From NCBI GenBank assembly GCA_020091685.1, contig CM034613.1:15768932-15832931 (forward strand): a DNA stretch of 64,000 bases. The letters are read 5' to 3'. The notes under the pieces were generated by a model. That model was not told the DNA's origin, did no database searches, and saw only the letters and a list, made by a program, of their open reading frames with translations. The position numbers and the translations under genes were made by a program. Source of the DNA: Lutjanus erythropterus. Taxonomy: Eukaryota; Chordata; Actinopteri; Lutjaniformes; Lutjanidae. Below are positions 11,553-22,640 of the stretch, one piece after another. How positions within the stretch are numbered: the first letter of the stretch is position 1; the number at the start of each line of letters is the position of its first letter.

Positions 11553-14460
11553 CACATACACAAAACAAAGCATAAAAACAATTTGTGGTTAAGAATATCT
11601 TTTGAAAAAATGAAACATATTTATGCTTTAAGCCAAGGTAATTGCAAAGAGATTGATAGCACTCTGTTATGAAGCTGGAGACAAATACAAACAAGCACAG
11701 TGTCTAAAATGTCAAACCGACACTTTAAATATGTAAATGTTAAAATGCTGGCTTGTTTACGGCGCCAGCTACAACATAAAAGGCCTTTTTTTATGTTTTC
11801 TGACATTTCCTGAAATGACAGTTAGCTCTGACTCGTTTATTAAACACATGTGGTCGGTGCTTTCGATACGGTGGACAGCCGGACCCAAAATATCCAATAC
11901 AATTAGAAAGATATTTGTCTGCTGGAGTCCTGGCCACAATAAAATGCTGGCAGCTTTGACTGAAACAATGTATCCTTTGTCTAGTTTTATGTGAGTTGTT
12001 GAAGTTCATTATATGTATCATTAAAAAGTTGTCAAGCTGAGAGACCATGGCTTGATGTTTTTTTACGATGTTCATCATTTGATAACTTTTGGAAAAAATA
12101 ATTCTTACCAATGTGAACAAAGTATAAGTGGTTGAATTCCTAAGACACCTTCTGATAACAATTCTTGGGATGAGAGCAGATGCAATTTACCGCAGGAAAA
12201 AGTATGTATTTTATTAAACAGATAGACACCACTAATGGAGGTAATAGGTGAGATATTACAGTATTTATTGTCAACTATCATCTATGATACAAAACATAAT
12301 TTTTATTCTAATTAATGATAAAATACCATAAAAATAGCATTACTGAAACTCAATAAACCATAATTAAGTTAAATTACTATTTATCAATGATGGGTATTAT
12401 GAACTGTTACTGAATAAGTTTTAAAAATAAAAATCTAGTGTGTAGAAGTGGTCAACAATCAGCACACCCATCCACAACATCTGATTATGCTTGCAAATCT
12501 TACAGGCTATTCACCGCATCCTTGTGTGTCTTTGCTTTGCACTTATTTGGCGGCTTAGTTAAAAAGAATACAGAGACAAACACGGCACCCTAAGCCGGCA
12601 ATCAAAAGTTCAAAAACTGCTGTCTGTGCAAGTTTACAATGGTAACCTTCCAACGTGTGACAGTATTTACATAAAGGATTCAGGCTTGGTTGGAATATTA
12701 ATTATTGATGTGAACTGTAATGAATGATTTATAACCAAAGCCAATCAGAAGCTGCTGTCTCCCAGTGCCACCTGAGGGATATTATATATTTATAACTCAA
12801 GGACATGCTGTCATTGTTTAGGCCTACGTACTTACTCTTGGGTTACAGCGGAGCAAAGCTTTTGTTTCCCTCTCTATTGTACTTTGCCTTCAAAGACAGT
12901 TGCTATTGGCTGTTCAGCAGAAAATGCACTCAGGAGACAACTTGTGGCCTTCCTTTTAAGCGTGCTCTTATAGGGTGTTCGCATTCACATTTTTTTTAAA
13001 CACATTTTTCTTGAATCCTTTCATTCAATGAAGAAATACAATTTGACATTCACTGATGACCTTAACCTATCACTGAGAAGTCTAGATTTGAACTTTCTTT
13101 ATCCACGTTCTAATGTGAAACTATTCCATTTCATTGGACAAGGAGTCAAGGATGCTGTTAATTACGAGACCTATACCGGGTATAAACAGTTACCTTGACA
13201 AGCAAAAATATTCAACAGATAAAAAACAACATAGAACAAAGTATCAGTCATAGTTCATTTGTATTAATCTCAATGAGAACGACGGTGTGCTTGAGAATGC
13301 ATCTAACATAGTACCATTAACAGAAGCATCGCAGTATGCAAAGTGGTGTTGATGAATGTGTTCTATTAACAGAGACAGTAAAACAAGGTAATATGTTGAT
13401 GTGGGCTGGCTGGCAAATACATTTGCTGGCTTCAAAGTGACTCAGTCACCCATGGGAGTGGAGCAAAATGATTGGGCCAAATTGATCGTCGCTTGGAATT
13501 AACCCCACTCTGATTGGTGCTATTGTAATTGGAGGTCAGGCGGGTTACTGTAATACATGACGTACAATTGATAATTAGGAGCCTTCCAATATACAGAGTA
13601 AATTAATTCCTATAAATGAGGTCCCACAATGTGCAGGTTCATAGGTTGTTAATCAGACTACAGCCTCTTCTTGTATGAGGCAAATGGCTGAAGTACATTA
13701 TGAACAGTTGATTACCTCTAAACATAATTGTATGTGCATTAAGATTTCAAAAGGATCCACGTTACGAAACCGTCGTCCTCCATGTAAAGATTCTCAGCTT
13801 GTTGTGGCAAAAGGTCGGTATTAAATTATTCTGCGCTGAGCAGGCTATGCATCTATTTTAGTCCTTGCATCTGCACCTCCTCTCAGACAGAAAACAGTAG
13901 TTAAGTCCAGCAGAAATTCATCCCTTTTTCAGTTTAAAAAAAAAATGCAGGTCTTTTTTTTTTTTTTTTGCATTTATTGTCATGAGAAAAAAATGTGTGT
14001 CGCAGTGTGAGGACCACACCAGCATCCAACAGCACTGGAGTGCCATTTGCAGGTATGTTTACATGCTGTTTAATGAGCTTGCTAATTAGCCATGTAGCCT
14101 ACAAGCTGAATTAGCAGTGCACTTTCTCCAGCGAATGTCTATTTGGTGGCCTGTTCAACAAACTAAGGTGCAGAACAAAACACATTGTCATGTTGTTAAG
14201 TTAGACGAAAAACAGGCGAGCTAATGTGAGTTGTTGTAACAGGCTGCTCTCTGGCTCAGCATAACAGTTGGCTATGATGGAACACTGACATTACTGCTTT
14301 GTCAAAAAAATGGAAAGTTTGAGTTAGTTATCTGAGTGGGTGTAAGGAATCAATTTCTCCATCTTGTAGACAGAGAACTAGATGTATTAAGTGCCATTTG
14401 TATCACAAAATGACATTCACTCATACTGAGTGTGAGGTGCAAGAAGCTTTGTACTTTAGT
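11553..14460. other. AT-rich unique interior of the inverted-repeat interval
   Basis: No open frame longer than 109 codons and no domain. About 12160-12430 is very AT-rich. About 13440-13640, with several TAATTG/AATTA motifs and no simple repeats, has the look of conserved noncoding DNA (a guess). A poly-T run of 18 lies at about 13951-13968. Confidence 0.4.
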
Positions 14461-14551
14461 GAGTGCTTGCAGTGCTAGTTGGTAGCTGGTGAGCTAACTC
14501 TTATCACTAGCTGGCCTGGCTAACTCCCAGAGGTTGCTCTACGGTTCTGTT
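14461..14551 (+). repeat. Diverged direct duplication, unit 1
   Basis: GTGCTTGCAGTGCTAGTTGG, then GGTAGCTGGTGAGCTAACTC, then CTAGCTGGCCTGGCTAACTC, then CCAGAGGTTG: this block order is repeated about 230 bp downstream with substitutions and small indels. No coding frame is shared. The whole 14040-14890 stretch is rich in GCTAGC/TTAGC motifs seen in many fish repeats. Confidence 0.6.
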
Positions 14552-14689
14552 AACCACCCCCTGGCAAACTGTTTACCGTTGTACACTGTTTTGTTCAATA
14601 AAAAGCTGAGCTATTGACAAGGGAAAACAAAGCTGGCCAAGCTTACTATCAGTCAGTTAGCAAGTTTGTTAGCTAGCCTCATAATGTAG

Positions 14690-14790
14690 TAACTGCTTGC
14701 TGGGCTTTCTGGTATCTGGTAAGGTAAGAATTAATCTAATCTAGCTGGACTGACTAGCTCCCAGGGGTTGGGCCCAAGGGTTTGTTTCTA
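14690..14790 (+). repeat. Diverged direct duplication, unit 2
   Basis: Partner of 14461-14551: ACTGCTTGCTGGGCTTTCTG, then GGTATCTGGTAAGGTAAGAA, then CTAGCTGGACTGACTAGCTC, then CCAGGGGTTG. The two units keep order and spacing, which supports an old local duplication rather than chance. Confidence 0.6.
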
Positions 14791-16686
14791 CATAGATCTT
14801 TTCTCTTGTAACACTGCATGGGTGAACTGGTGCTAACTGTGGTGTAGCTGCCATTAGCAAGTTAGCTCATTTAGCGGTCCTTTTAGACAGGAATACAGCC
14901 TCCGAGACCAACAGAGGCCAATTTGACGGCAAGGAATGCAGTAATAACCGCACAGCAACTCTGGACTCTGACTCCAGGGGCGATAAAGACACGATGGGTT
15001 CAGACGGGGACGGTGAAGCAGTTGAGGAATAATTGCAGCAAGTTAATAAGCATACACCATCCATCATGTTGATAAGTCCATTTGTTGATGAGTATTTGTT
15101 TTCTTTTACCGTGGTTGTACTATGTTGAAATAAATTAACAAAATTTCTATGAAAATCTGTAGTCAGGGCAGCCCCAGTAAGTATTGCAACACAATAATAT
15201 GTTGTCTATTTTGAGCTCTTTGTTGCCCAAAGGTCAGCACTGTCAAGACAGGCTTACTATTACCATCAACATGACTTGCTATTGGTCCATGGCATGTCAA
15301 AGTTATGTCCTGTTGCACAGATTCGTTTTGCCTCCTCAATCAGATCCTCTAATCACAACAATTCTAAAAATTTAATAGAATTTGCAGCTAAATTTTGGAT
15401 TATAAATCCTGTTGTGTCCAGTCCTTTATGACAGATAAATGCAAAGACAGTAGGCGTCACCATAAACCAATGACAATAACACACAAAATTCTTCCTTTCG
15501 GTTTTGTATTTTTGCCCAAAGAGAAATACAGGACATGTGATTCAAAGAACAGATACTGTAACAGAAAATGTAATTTCAGTTGGGCTTTAAATTTCTATGA
15601 ATATTCCAAGCAGTGGCATACAATAGTTCCCCTCAGGGAATTTCCTCCCCCATCTATTCAATAACCTTGAATTTATGGAGAGGATTTAATGCCTAAATGA
15701 TCTTTTCACAAAGGGATACTGTGCTGTATCTTACATATATTGTTAAATCTATGTTATGCTGTATGTTGAGAAGATGCCCACTTCACTTTGGCTATTGCAC
15801 AAAGGCCCACTCATGCACTGCTGCCTGTGTATTATCCTCCTACTCTCTCACACCCACACATACAGCAACCTATTGTTGAGTGCCATATTTTTTCCTTTTT
15901 TAAGGGTCCAGTTCTAAGGAAAGTTCAAGAAGCAAATCAGCAGCTTCAGAGAGGAGTGACATTGCTCCATCTCCAATATGGTGCTTGTTAAGTATATCTT
16001 TACCATTCTGCATCTGCTACAATAATGTACACTGAGGATTCGAGCAACATCCATATGCTGCAGTGAGTTATTCTTCAATATTACACACCAGATGGCCTTA
16101 GCTGCTTGTGAGAAGAAAGCATAAGCAGTGAGATGACACGCTAAGGCATCAACCCATCAATCTCTTTCACAAAGCTTCTCTCCCATTCATAAATCAATAA
16201 TTCTCCATCATCCGTAGGCACACAGCAAACTGCAACACTGCATGATTTTCAGTATACAGCGGAGTTCAAAGGCTTTGCATATTCGTGAGAATTATGCAAG
16301 CTAGTCCCTCTCATGGCTAAGCCTCAGTCTCATGATGGTGCTCGAACCTTTTCTAAAGGATCCCGTCTGAAGTGGGGGCCATTTGAAGTGGCTTTGGCAG
16401 CTGCCGCGGGAGCTAGGTACCCATTGCAGGAGATAGGCGGACCCATTGTTGAAGAGCTGGCCAACAGTTCTTGCTCCGTTTGTTTGGACATGCAGCGGAC
16501 ATGATTTGGCCCTTCGCTCCGCTTCTCATTTCAGGCGCCGAAACAGCATTTGTGTCTATGGCAAAATGACAAGCCATTAAGGTGGATATGACAAAAAGAT
16601 CAGTGAAGTGTGCATGAATAAAGTTTGAGGTGGGGAAAAGTAATTGATGTGACAATGTGGTTACATCAAAGGACATTTGTATACTA
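14791..16686. other. Unique noncoding stretch with a conserved-looking block at 16310-16660
   Basis: No gene is evident. The 16310-16660 block is less AT-rich than its surroundings, free of simple repeats, and has a 63-codon open frame of unremarkable composition. It may be conserved noncoding DNA (inference only). Confidence 0.35.
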
Positions 16687-16779
16687 TGTATGCAAAGTAA
16701 GTGATGTGCAGGATCAAAATGGAACTGTAATTGCACAAAGAGGATAGGTAGAAGAAAAGCCTGACATGGCAACTGCAAA
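16687..16779 (-). repeat. 93-bp inverted repeat, right arm
   Basis: Reverse complement of 11460-11552 with one mismatch. Its outer flank is GTTACAAAGTC and its inner flank is ACATTTGTATACTA; neither resembles the flanks of the left arm. The arm is part of a 121-codon minus-strand open frame that I regard as accidental. Confidence 0.95.
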
Positions 16780-17658
16780 TGTTACAAAGTCTAAGGCCTA
16801 AAGTGAAATTTCTGGGCATTCATGACTAGTTTCATAGTCAAAAGCTCTATTTTGACGTAATTCTGGTGAAATGTTTCACTCTCTTACAAGTATACAGACA
16901 CTTAGATCAACATCAAAAGAAAACATTTTGTTAAAATATGGTTCCAGCAAAGTGGTCTGTACTGAATTTAAAGTCAAACTGAAATCTGAACTCTCCTTTT
17001 TTGTGTGAGGAAGAATAAACTATATGGCAAATGCAACAGCCACAGCTCTTGGACACATTCCTCCATTAATCAAAAGAGGATAAAACTGTGTTCGGACATG
17101 TTTGTTGAAGCGGTGTCAAAGTTTCAAACCTGTAAAAGCCCATCATTGGCTACCTTAACCCAGTATAGCCTTTGAACTTTCAAGATATTTTGGTTTGATT
17201 TACTTTTCTAAGCGCATGAAGCATCAGTTATGTGCTGGTAGTGATTTAAGATTCAAGAGAAGGTGTGCGATCTCTTGGGGGTCTTAGTTACTGCAAGGGA
17301 GCAACCAAGTTATAAAGAACTGGATGCTGTCCTAAGTATCCAGGATACTCAGGTACTGGATACTACTAGGTTTGGCTTGCTATCGTCAGTACAGTTTCCC
17401 ACCAGATGTTCCTTTTTCTTCATGTTATTTGAACACCAGCTGAGTCATCTGCTGCACCTGCACACTTAATGTTGTTAATGTGTCCCATATTATCTCTTCT
17501 CTATGGATCCAGTTGCAGTGATGCAAAATGACCAGCCTGCCTAACAAGGATGTAAATATAGACAGTGCAGACTGTGCAGTAGAGCCTATGGTTTGTGGAG
17601 AGGAGAGCAGGCCTTTCATTCTCTATATACGCCTTTGAAAAAGCAAACCCATCTCTGT
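16780..17658. other. Unique noncoding stretch
   Basis: Short frames only. No repeat, RNA gene or transposon terminus recognised. Confidence 0.4.
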
Positions 17659-17790
17659 CAGGGCCGAACAATTAATCAAAATTTTAGCAAAATGGCACTA
17701 TGGCCTATTGCAATTTTCATATCGGAGGAGGTGCAATACTTGTTAAAAGGGAAATGTATGTTAAAAGGTTTCCAAAACCAAATCATCCTA
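17659..17790 (+). mobile_element. Short dispersed repeat CAGGGCCGAACAATTAATC, flanked by a direct repeat
   Basis: The start CAGGGCCGAACAATTAATCA, followed by ATGGCACTATGGCCTATTGC and TCATATCGGAGGAGGTGCAA, resembles a teleost repeat family known for CAATATGGCCTATTGC blocks (from memory). The 10-base string ATCTCTGTCA occurs at 17651-17660 and again at 17791-17800, so an 8-bp target duplication (ATCTCTGT) around a 132-bp element is possible. The terminal inverted repeats are poor, so the boundary call is tentative and the repeat may extend to about 17900. Confidence 0.5.
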
Positions 17791-17900
17791 ATCTCTGTCA
17801 TTGTTTTCTTTCTCTCTTTTTTTTTGGTAAAATAATAAGCAGCAATCTATAACAAGATTATATGATTTTTCTAAACAAACCATAAAGGCCATGAAGGCCA

Positions 17901-19627
17901 AATGTCATCCAATCAAGTCTCTAAACCATACATAAACTGAAGGTAATTTCAGCACAAAGTCTGTCAAGACTGACAAGCTGAGCACATGGATGACCCCCCC
18001 TTCTTGCAGGATGAAGTGACTCGGCTGGCATCAGCATCAACGCTGCCATCAGTAGCGTGTCAACGACCGTGCAGGTCGGATAGCAATGCATATGTAACTA
18101 GCATGTACTGAGTGCTGTCATAACTACCCTACACCACTGTTTGCTAAACTCACACTGACAGGTCCTGTAACCTCAGCACTTTGTATGTATCATGACATAT
18201 GGAGTAACCTACTGTATGGACATGAATAATGAAAAGAACAACACTTACATCTCTTCTTTCTGGTGAGTACAATTTTCTACCAAATGAGTACACAAGTCAA
18301 AATAAACAAGGATACTGATTTCAGAACAAAATTAATTTTCTTGTTATCCACAGCTGCTTTGACACACTGCAGTGCGTCATTGTCTCTTTTCCATCTTTCC
18401 TGGCAAAATTGCTGTTCCATTTCTAATCTTAAAACGCTGTTTTAATTGCGATATGATGTGATGAAGCTGAGTTACGGCTGTAATTTTTTTTTTTTAGGTT
18501 AAATTTCATTTGGTGAGTCAATGAATAATTTGTCTTTTTGGAAAAAACAAATTCAAACCTCTCTGGATAGTCATGACAGCAGGATTATTATGAGGAATTG
18601 TCTATTGATGCAATCATAGAATTGTTTTTGGCAGCAGTGTCATTATTGTCACACATAGACGCAACAAAATAAACACATTTGCATTGTAATGTGTCCAATA
18701 CCTTTGATAATGTTCAACTGAAGTACCATTAGGCTTAGTATTGGCCCTCCTTTAGAAAACATTGTTTGGATTATCATGGTTTACAGAGCCTCTGTCTGCC
18801 CCCTTTCCCTGGCATATGTTATCTGCAGTCGCAGCTGCATGGCACCAAGTACAGAATATCCCCCATCTGCCGATCCAGTCATGCACTCCTTTATTTCCAG
18901 CCCTCTCATTCTCCCAAGCCCACCTGACGGACCCAGCGGAGGGGCTAACCTGCTATGAACATGGCTGCTCCACAGCGCTGGCACGAAACAAACCCTTTCC
19001 ATTCCTGGAAGGGGCTGCGCTGCACTGATGTGCCATGGCAATCTGCGTGGACTGGCTGATGGTTGCACTTAGTTCCACTCCTTTTTGCCAACATGAACAG
19101 GCCCCTACTGGAAATGCTTTAGATTACGTGCCAGTTTTCCCACTATCCGTTGAATGGCCATGAGGGTATTGTGCCAAAATTGCTGGTGCCGCTTCGGAAT
19201 ACGCCAATTAGTTCTTCTATTGTTGAAGCCGCTTTTTGCTGCAAGTGACTTTTTTTCAACTCTATGTTATAGGCTGGTTATTTCTAATATTTGCCTCTTT
19301 ACATTAAGTCTACTGTCTCCTCAAGCTGATAGAAGACATAAAGATGGACATGCAGTCATGAGAGGTTCACCATCAATCAAAATCCCATGAAAGGCTCACA
19401 CATATGCCCTATCTGGTGCCACTTCTGAGATTGTTCTGACTATTATTATCCACACACTCATCATTGTCCGAATGTACAAAAAACCCCTTTATTTACTAAG
19501 TGGTGACCACATGGCAACTGCAGCCAACAGAGGGATTTCAACACAATATCGCTGATTAGCAGGGCTGCTGAGGTTTCACTTCTTGAAAATCCAAATTGTA
19601 TAGCAGCTGTACATACATACTCATATA
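17901..19627. other. Unique noncoding stretch
   Basis: No domain-bearing frame. Overlapping short frames at 18762-19068 on both strands are shadows of a locally GC-richer patch. A 30-codon segment bounded by AG and GTGAGT at 18177-18262 was considered as an exon and not accepted. Confidence 0.4.
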
Positions 19628-20291
19628 CACTCTTAGAAAAAAGGGTTCAAAAAGGGTTCTTCCTGGAGTGCTGAGGTCCTACCCAGAGGGAACAAAGGGC
19701 TCTTTGTAATACTGTAGGTTCTACTAATAACCCTTTTCATTGAAAGAACCCACTTTGGAAGAAAGAGTTTAAGAATTGTTGAAATCCTCTCTTTTGTCAA
19801 GGGGTCCATAATATAACAGGGTTCTCAGTGGAACTCCCTGAATGGGTTTCAGATAAAAGCCTTGAAATATAAAAGGTTTCTTGGTAGAACACCCTGGATG
19901 GATGGTTTCACTTTCAGGCTTCATGTCGCCAGCTTCCATTTAAAATTACTTGTAGCCTGATGCTTTGTCACCAGTAGTCTGAACGTACCATTACAAGGAG
20001 GGAAAGTTCTGAATAGAACCGCAAGAGAGCATTCTAACTATTACACCATAGCAGGGTTTTTTCTATCTATGTCTATCCAATAAAGAAGGCTTCTCTGAAG
20101 AACCTCATATAGGGGGTTCTTGATGAAACCCTTCACAGATGGTTCAAGGTATTACTCTTTATGTTGGGTTCGAGGTAGAACTTTCTGAAAGGCTTCCAAG
20201 TGAAACTTTTCTACCAGAAACCAAAAAGGGACCTCCTATGGCGAGTTAACACATCCTTAACACCTCATTAACACCTTTATTTCTAAGAGTG
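19628..20291 (+). mobile_element. 'aaggttc' minisatellite-filled MITE, copy 1 (complete)
   Basis: A 664-bp element bounded by inverted termini: CACTCTTAGAAA at the left, and TTTCTAAGAGTG at the right. Both sides are flanked by TA (19626-19627 and 20292-20293), consistent with a TA target duplication. The interior is a degenerate array of GGTTCT..GTAGAACC-type units (for example TATAAAAGGTTTCTTGGTAG), interrupted by unrelated sequence at about 19920-20080. No transposase is encoded. Copies 2 and 3 lie at 41263-41637 and 44034-44787 in the same orientation. Teleost-wide family by memory; superfamily uncertain, TA duplication favours a Tc1/mariner-type mover. Confidence 0.85.
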
Positions 20292-20293
20292 TA

Positions 20294-20475
20294 TGTGTGT
20301 ATAAGATTCTCAGTCATCCAGGTCATGGTATTCACTAGGAGCTGTCGTAGGCAACTGGATATGATGATGTTTCACCTCTTTGTCTATTCTGAAGAAGCCT
20401 CTTGAATGAGAGGTGAAACGTGTTCAAGAACCTCAAGCAAGTCCAGTTGCTTGCAACAGTTGCTACCAAGTGTAT
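20294..20475 (+). repeat. Hairpin-bearing dispersed repeat (AGATTCTCAGTCATCCAGG)
   Basis: The segment runs from ATTCTCAGTCATCCAGGTCA to AGTCCAGTTGCTTGCAAC and contains an 11-bp perfect inverted repeat, GTTTCACCTCT at 20369-20379 and AGAGGTGAAAC at 20409-20419. The block GAAGAAGCCTCTTGAATGAG matches from memory a very common fish repeat that forms the tail of a retroelement. Which retroelement is uncertain. It lies directly against copy 1 of the 'aaggttc' element. Confidence 0.6.
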
Positions 20476-22404
20476 GTGTATTAGTCAAGCCATAGAACAT
20501 ATGAGATTTATTTGTTTGCTTTCACATATGTTAAAAATAGAGCATTTGTTCTGAGCATCGTGTCCCATTTCAGAGATTTCTTGTTAAAAATGAACCGTAC
20601 AGCAAAATGTTACAACTTAAGCAAGATAAAAGAGCTGCTATTCCTGTTTGATTTAGTAACTTTGTTTCCCAGAATAAATGCACAGCATAGACAAAAAACT
20701 TGAAGCTAAAGGGAGCACAGGGGACCTATGGCGAAGAGGAAGTCATTGTGTTTTTGCCTGATTAATCAAGCCTGCATTCACACTCTGTAACCAGCAAGAC
20801 ATTGTTCTATTAGCATTGTTTAACAGGAAATAATGTACTCTGGGAGGAAGTGGGCAAAAAGGTCAGTGGGGGGAAAAGATAGAAAGCGAGTGAGAGAGAC
20901 AGAGAATGAGTGAGGAAGAAGAGGGACGTTAAAAGAGGAAGGTCCTGGGTGTCTGCAGAGAAGCCAGAGCCTTCGGGGACCCAGTGTGTACAAGGCAGCA
21001 ATTATACTTGATGAAGTGCCTCCCTCCGCAGCCCCCTTCAGCAGTCATTTCCCACTAGTGCGCGCCACGCCAGAGCCACATACATCTTCCTGTTGCAAAA
21101 GATCTCATTAACGACCAGTAGATGGGACGTCACTTATCTTTATCAAACATATGCATAAGTGTCCCCTTATGATTCTCTTCTCCCACTCTCTCTAAGACTT
21201 AAGACGCATTGTCTTAAAGGCAAATCAGTTTCATTTAGCAGCGTAAAGGCAGATGGGAGGTTAGTCCACTGAAATGGAACAACTTTCTTCATTACTAAGC
21301 AAATGGCAGGGTTTTTCTATTTCTCCGGCGGAGACGGTTGGTGGGGGGATCAATGACACTGTAATGGGCATAATTAGCACTATAAAGTCGAAGCAAGAGC
21401 CATGAGAATACGGAAACGAATGCCGATTTCAATGTCGTAAATTACTCCTTGAAGCATATTTCTACTACATGTTCCGACAAACCTTTTAAGTAGGTTAAGT
21501 GTCCTTTATTTTGGAGACTCCATGGGTTTTAGTAGGATTAGTAATTTGCTAGAGTGAATGGATTCTGATTTACAGTAGAAGCCATTTTACTAAACAATAG
21601 GGGGTCAAGGCACTTTGCTGCTCACACTCACATGCAAAAAGACCTTTCAGACCACATAGTGAAAATGGTTAGAGTGTATTTGACTGACAGCCAAATCAAA
21701 TAAAACTTTTTCCTCTCCCCTCAATAACTACGCACACAGAGAATTTTTAAGGTGGACGACCTGCTTAAATTCAATTTCCATCCTCAAAAACGATCTACAC
21801 CTTCATAAAAAGGTTATTCAGCATGTTCAGAATGGTAATTAGCATAAGCCAAAAGAGAACCGTCCATCGCGGCTCGCTCAGAAAGCCAAATGAAAGGAAG
21901 TGTGATGAGATGAGGGCTCATCTCCACTTTCTGGGGCCTGCGAAGTTCTTCGAACCACCTTTACACTTTCCTAGATACCATCTAGCCTCTTTGGTTCATA
22001 CAATAAGGACACTTTCCTCATTTACAAGTCATGGGCTATCTCCTGCAGGACATTAGTTTTTGCTGCCATTTAAACAGATTGTGGAATCAGTTGGCCTGGA
22101 CGATAAGAGTCTTGTCGAATATGTATCTACAATCGGCCATCAAAGTAAACAAAGACCTCTGCTGCTCAAAAGCAATTACACTTTGTCACCTCTGCTCTTA
22201 TACAAGCATTGTGCAGTTGCTCTAACATGGATTGCCTTCACAATTCAGGAGGAACAGCAAGCATATAGCATATGGACTGAATTTACTTCTTTACTAGAGT
22301 ATTAACTCTGTCAATTAATTAAATTGATTGCAAAAGCACAGCAGGCCAGAATGCATTAAGTATGACATTTTCTTTCTACAGTATAATGCAAACAAGACTA
22401 AAAG
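20476..22404. other. Unique noncoding stretch, conserved-looking block at 21060-21480
   Basis: No gene visible. 21060-21480 is compositionally even and free of simple repeats, and it carries motifs such as CATTAACGACC, TTATCTTTATCAAACATATG and GGGCATAATTAGCAC. That texture is typical of vertebrate conserved noncoding elements, but conservation cannot be seen here. Confidence 0.35.
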
Positions 22405-22640
22405 TCTACAGTGGCTCTGCAAGGCTGTACTATGAGCTAAATGCTAACATCAGCATGCCCACAATGTCAATGCTAGCATTCTCATATTTGCTATATTCAC
22501 CTTCTTATTTTAATGTTTGATTATTTGCACTAAACACAATTCAGTCCAGCTGAGGCTGGGTATTAGTTTTGAATGTAGGCCATTTAGTCATAAAATAGCC
22601 AGGCATTGCTAAGTTTATTTGGGTAACAATTGCATGGACT
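22405..22640 (+). mobile_element. Teleost repeat with ATGCTAACATCAGCATG motif
   Basis: GGCTGTACTATGAGCTAAAT, then GCTAACATCAGCATGCCCAC, then AATGTCAATGCTAGCATTCT, then CACTAAACACAATTCAGTCC, then AGCTGAGGCTGGGTATTAGT, then GCCATTTAGTCATAAAATA. This block order matches a well-known percomorph repeat rich in GCTAACATG (from memory). It is noncoding and carries small internal deletions. Family name not asserted. Confidence 0.7.

Noticed and set aside
18177..18262. AG...GTGAGT-bounded 86-bp open segment as an exon
   Set aside because: Weak polypyrimidine tract and a Met/Asn/Thr/Tyr-rich peptide typical of AT-rich noise. Openness over 28 codons is not unusual here.
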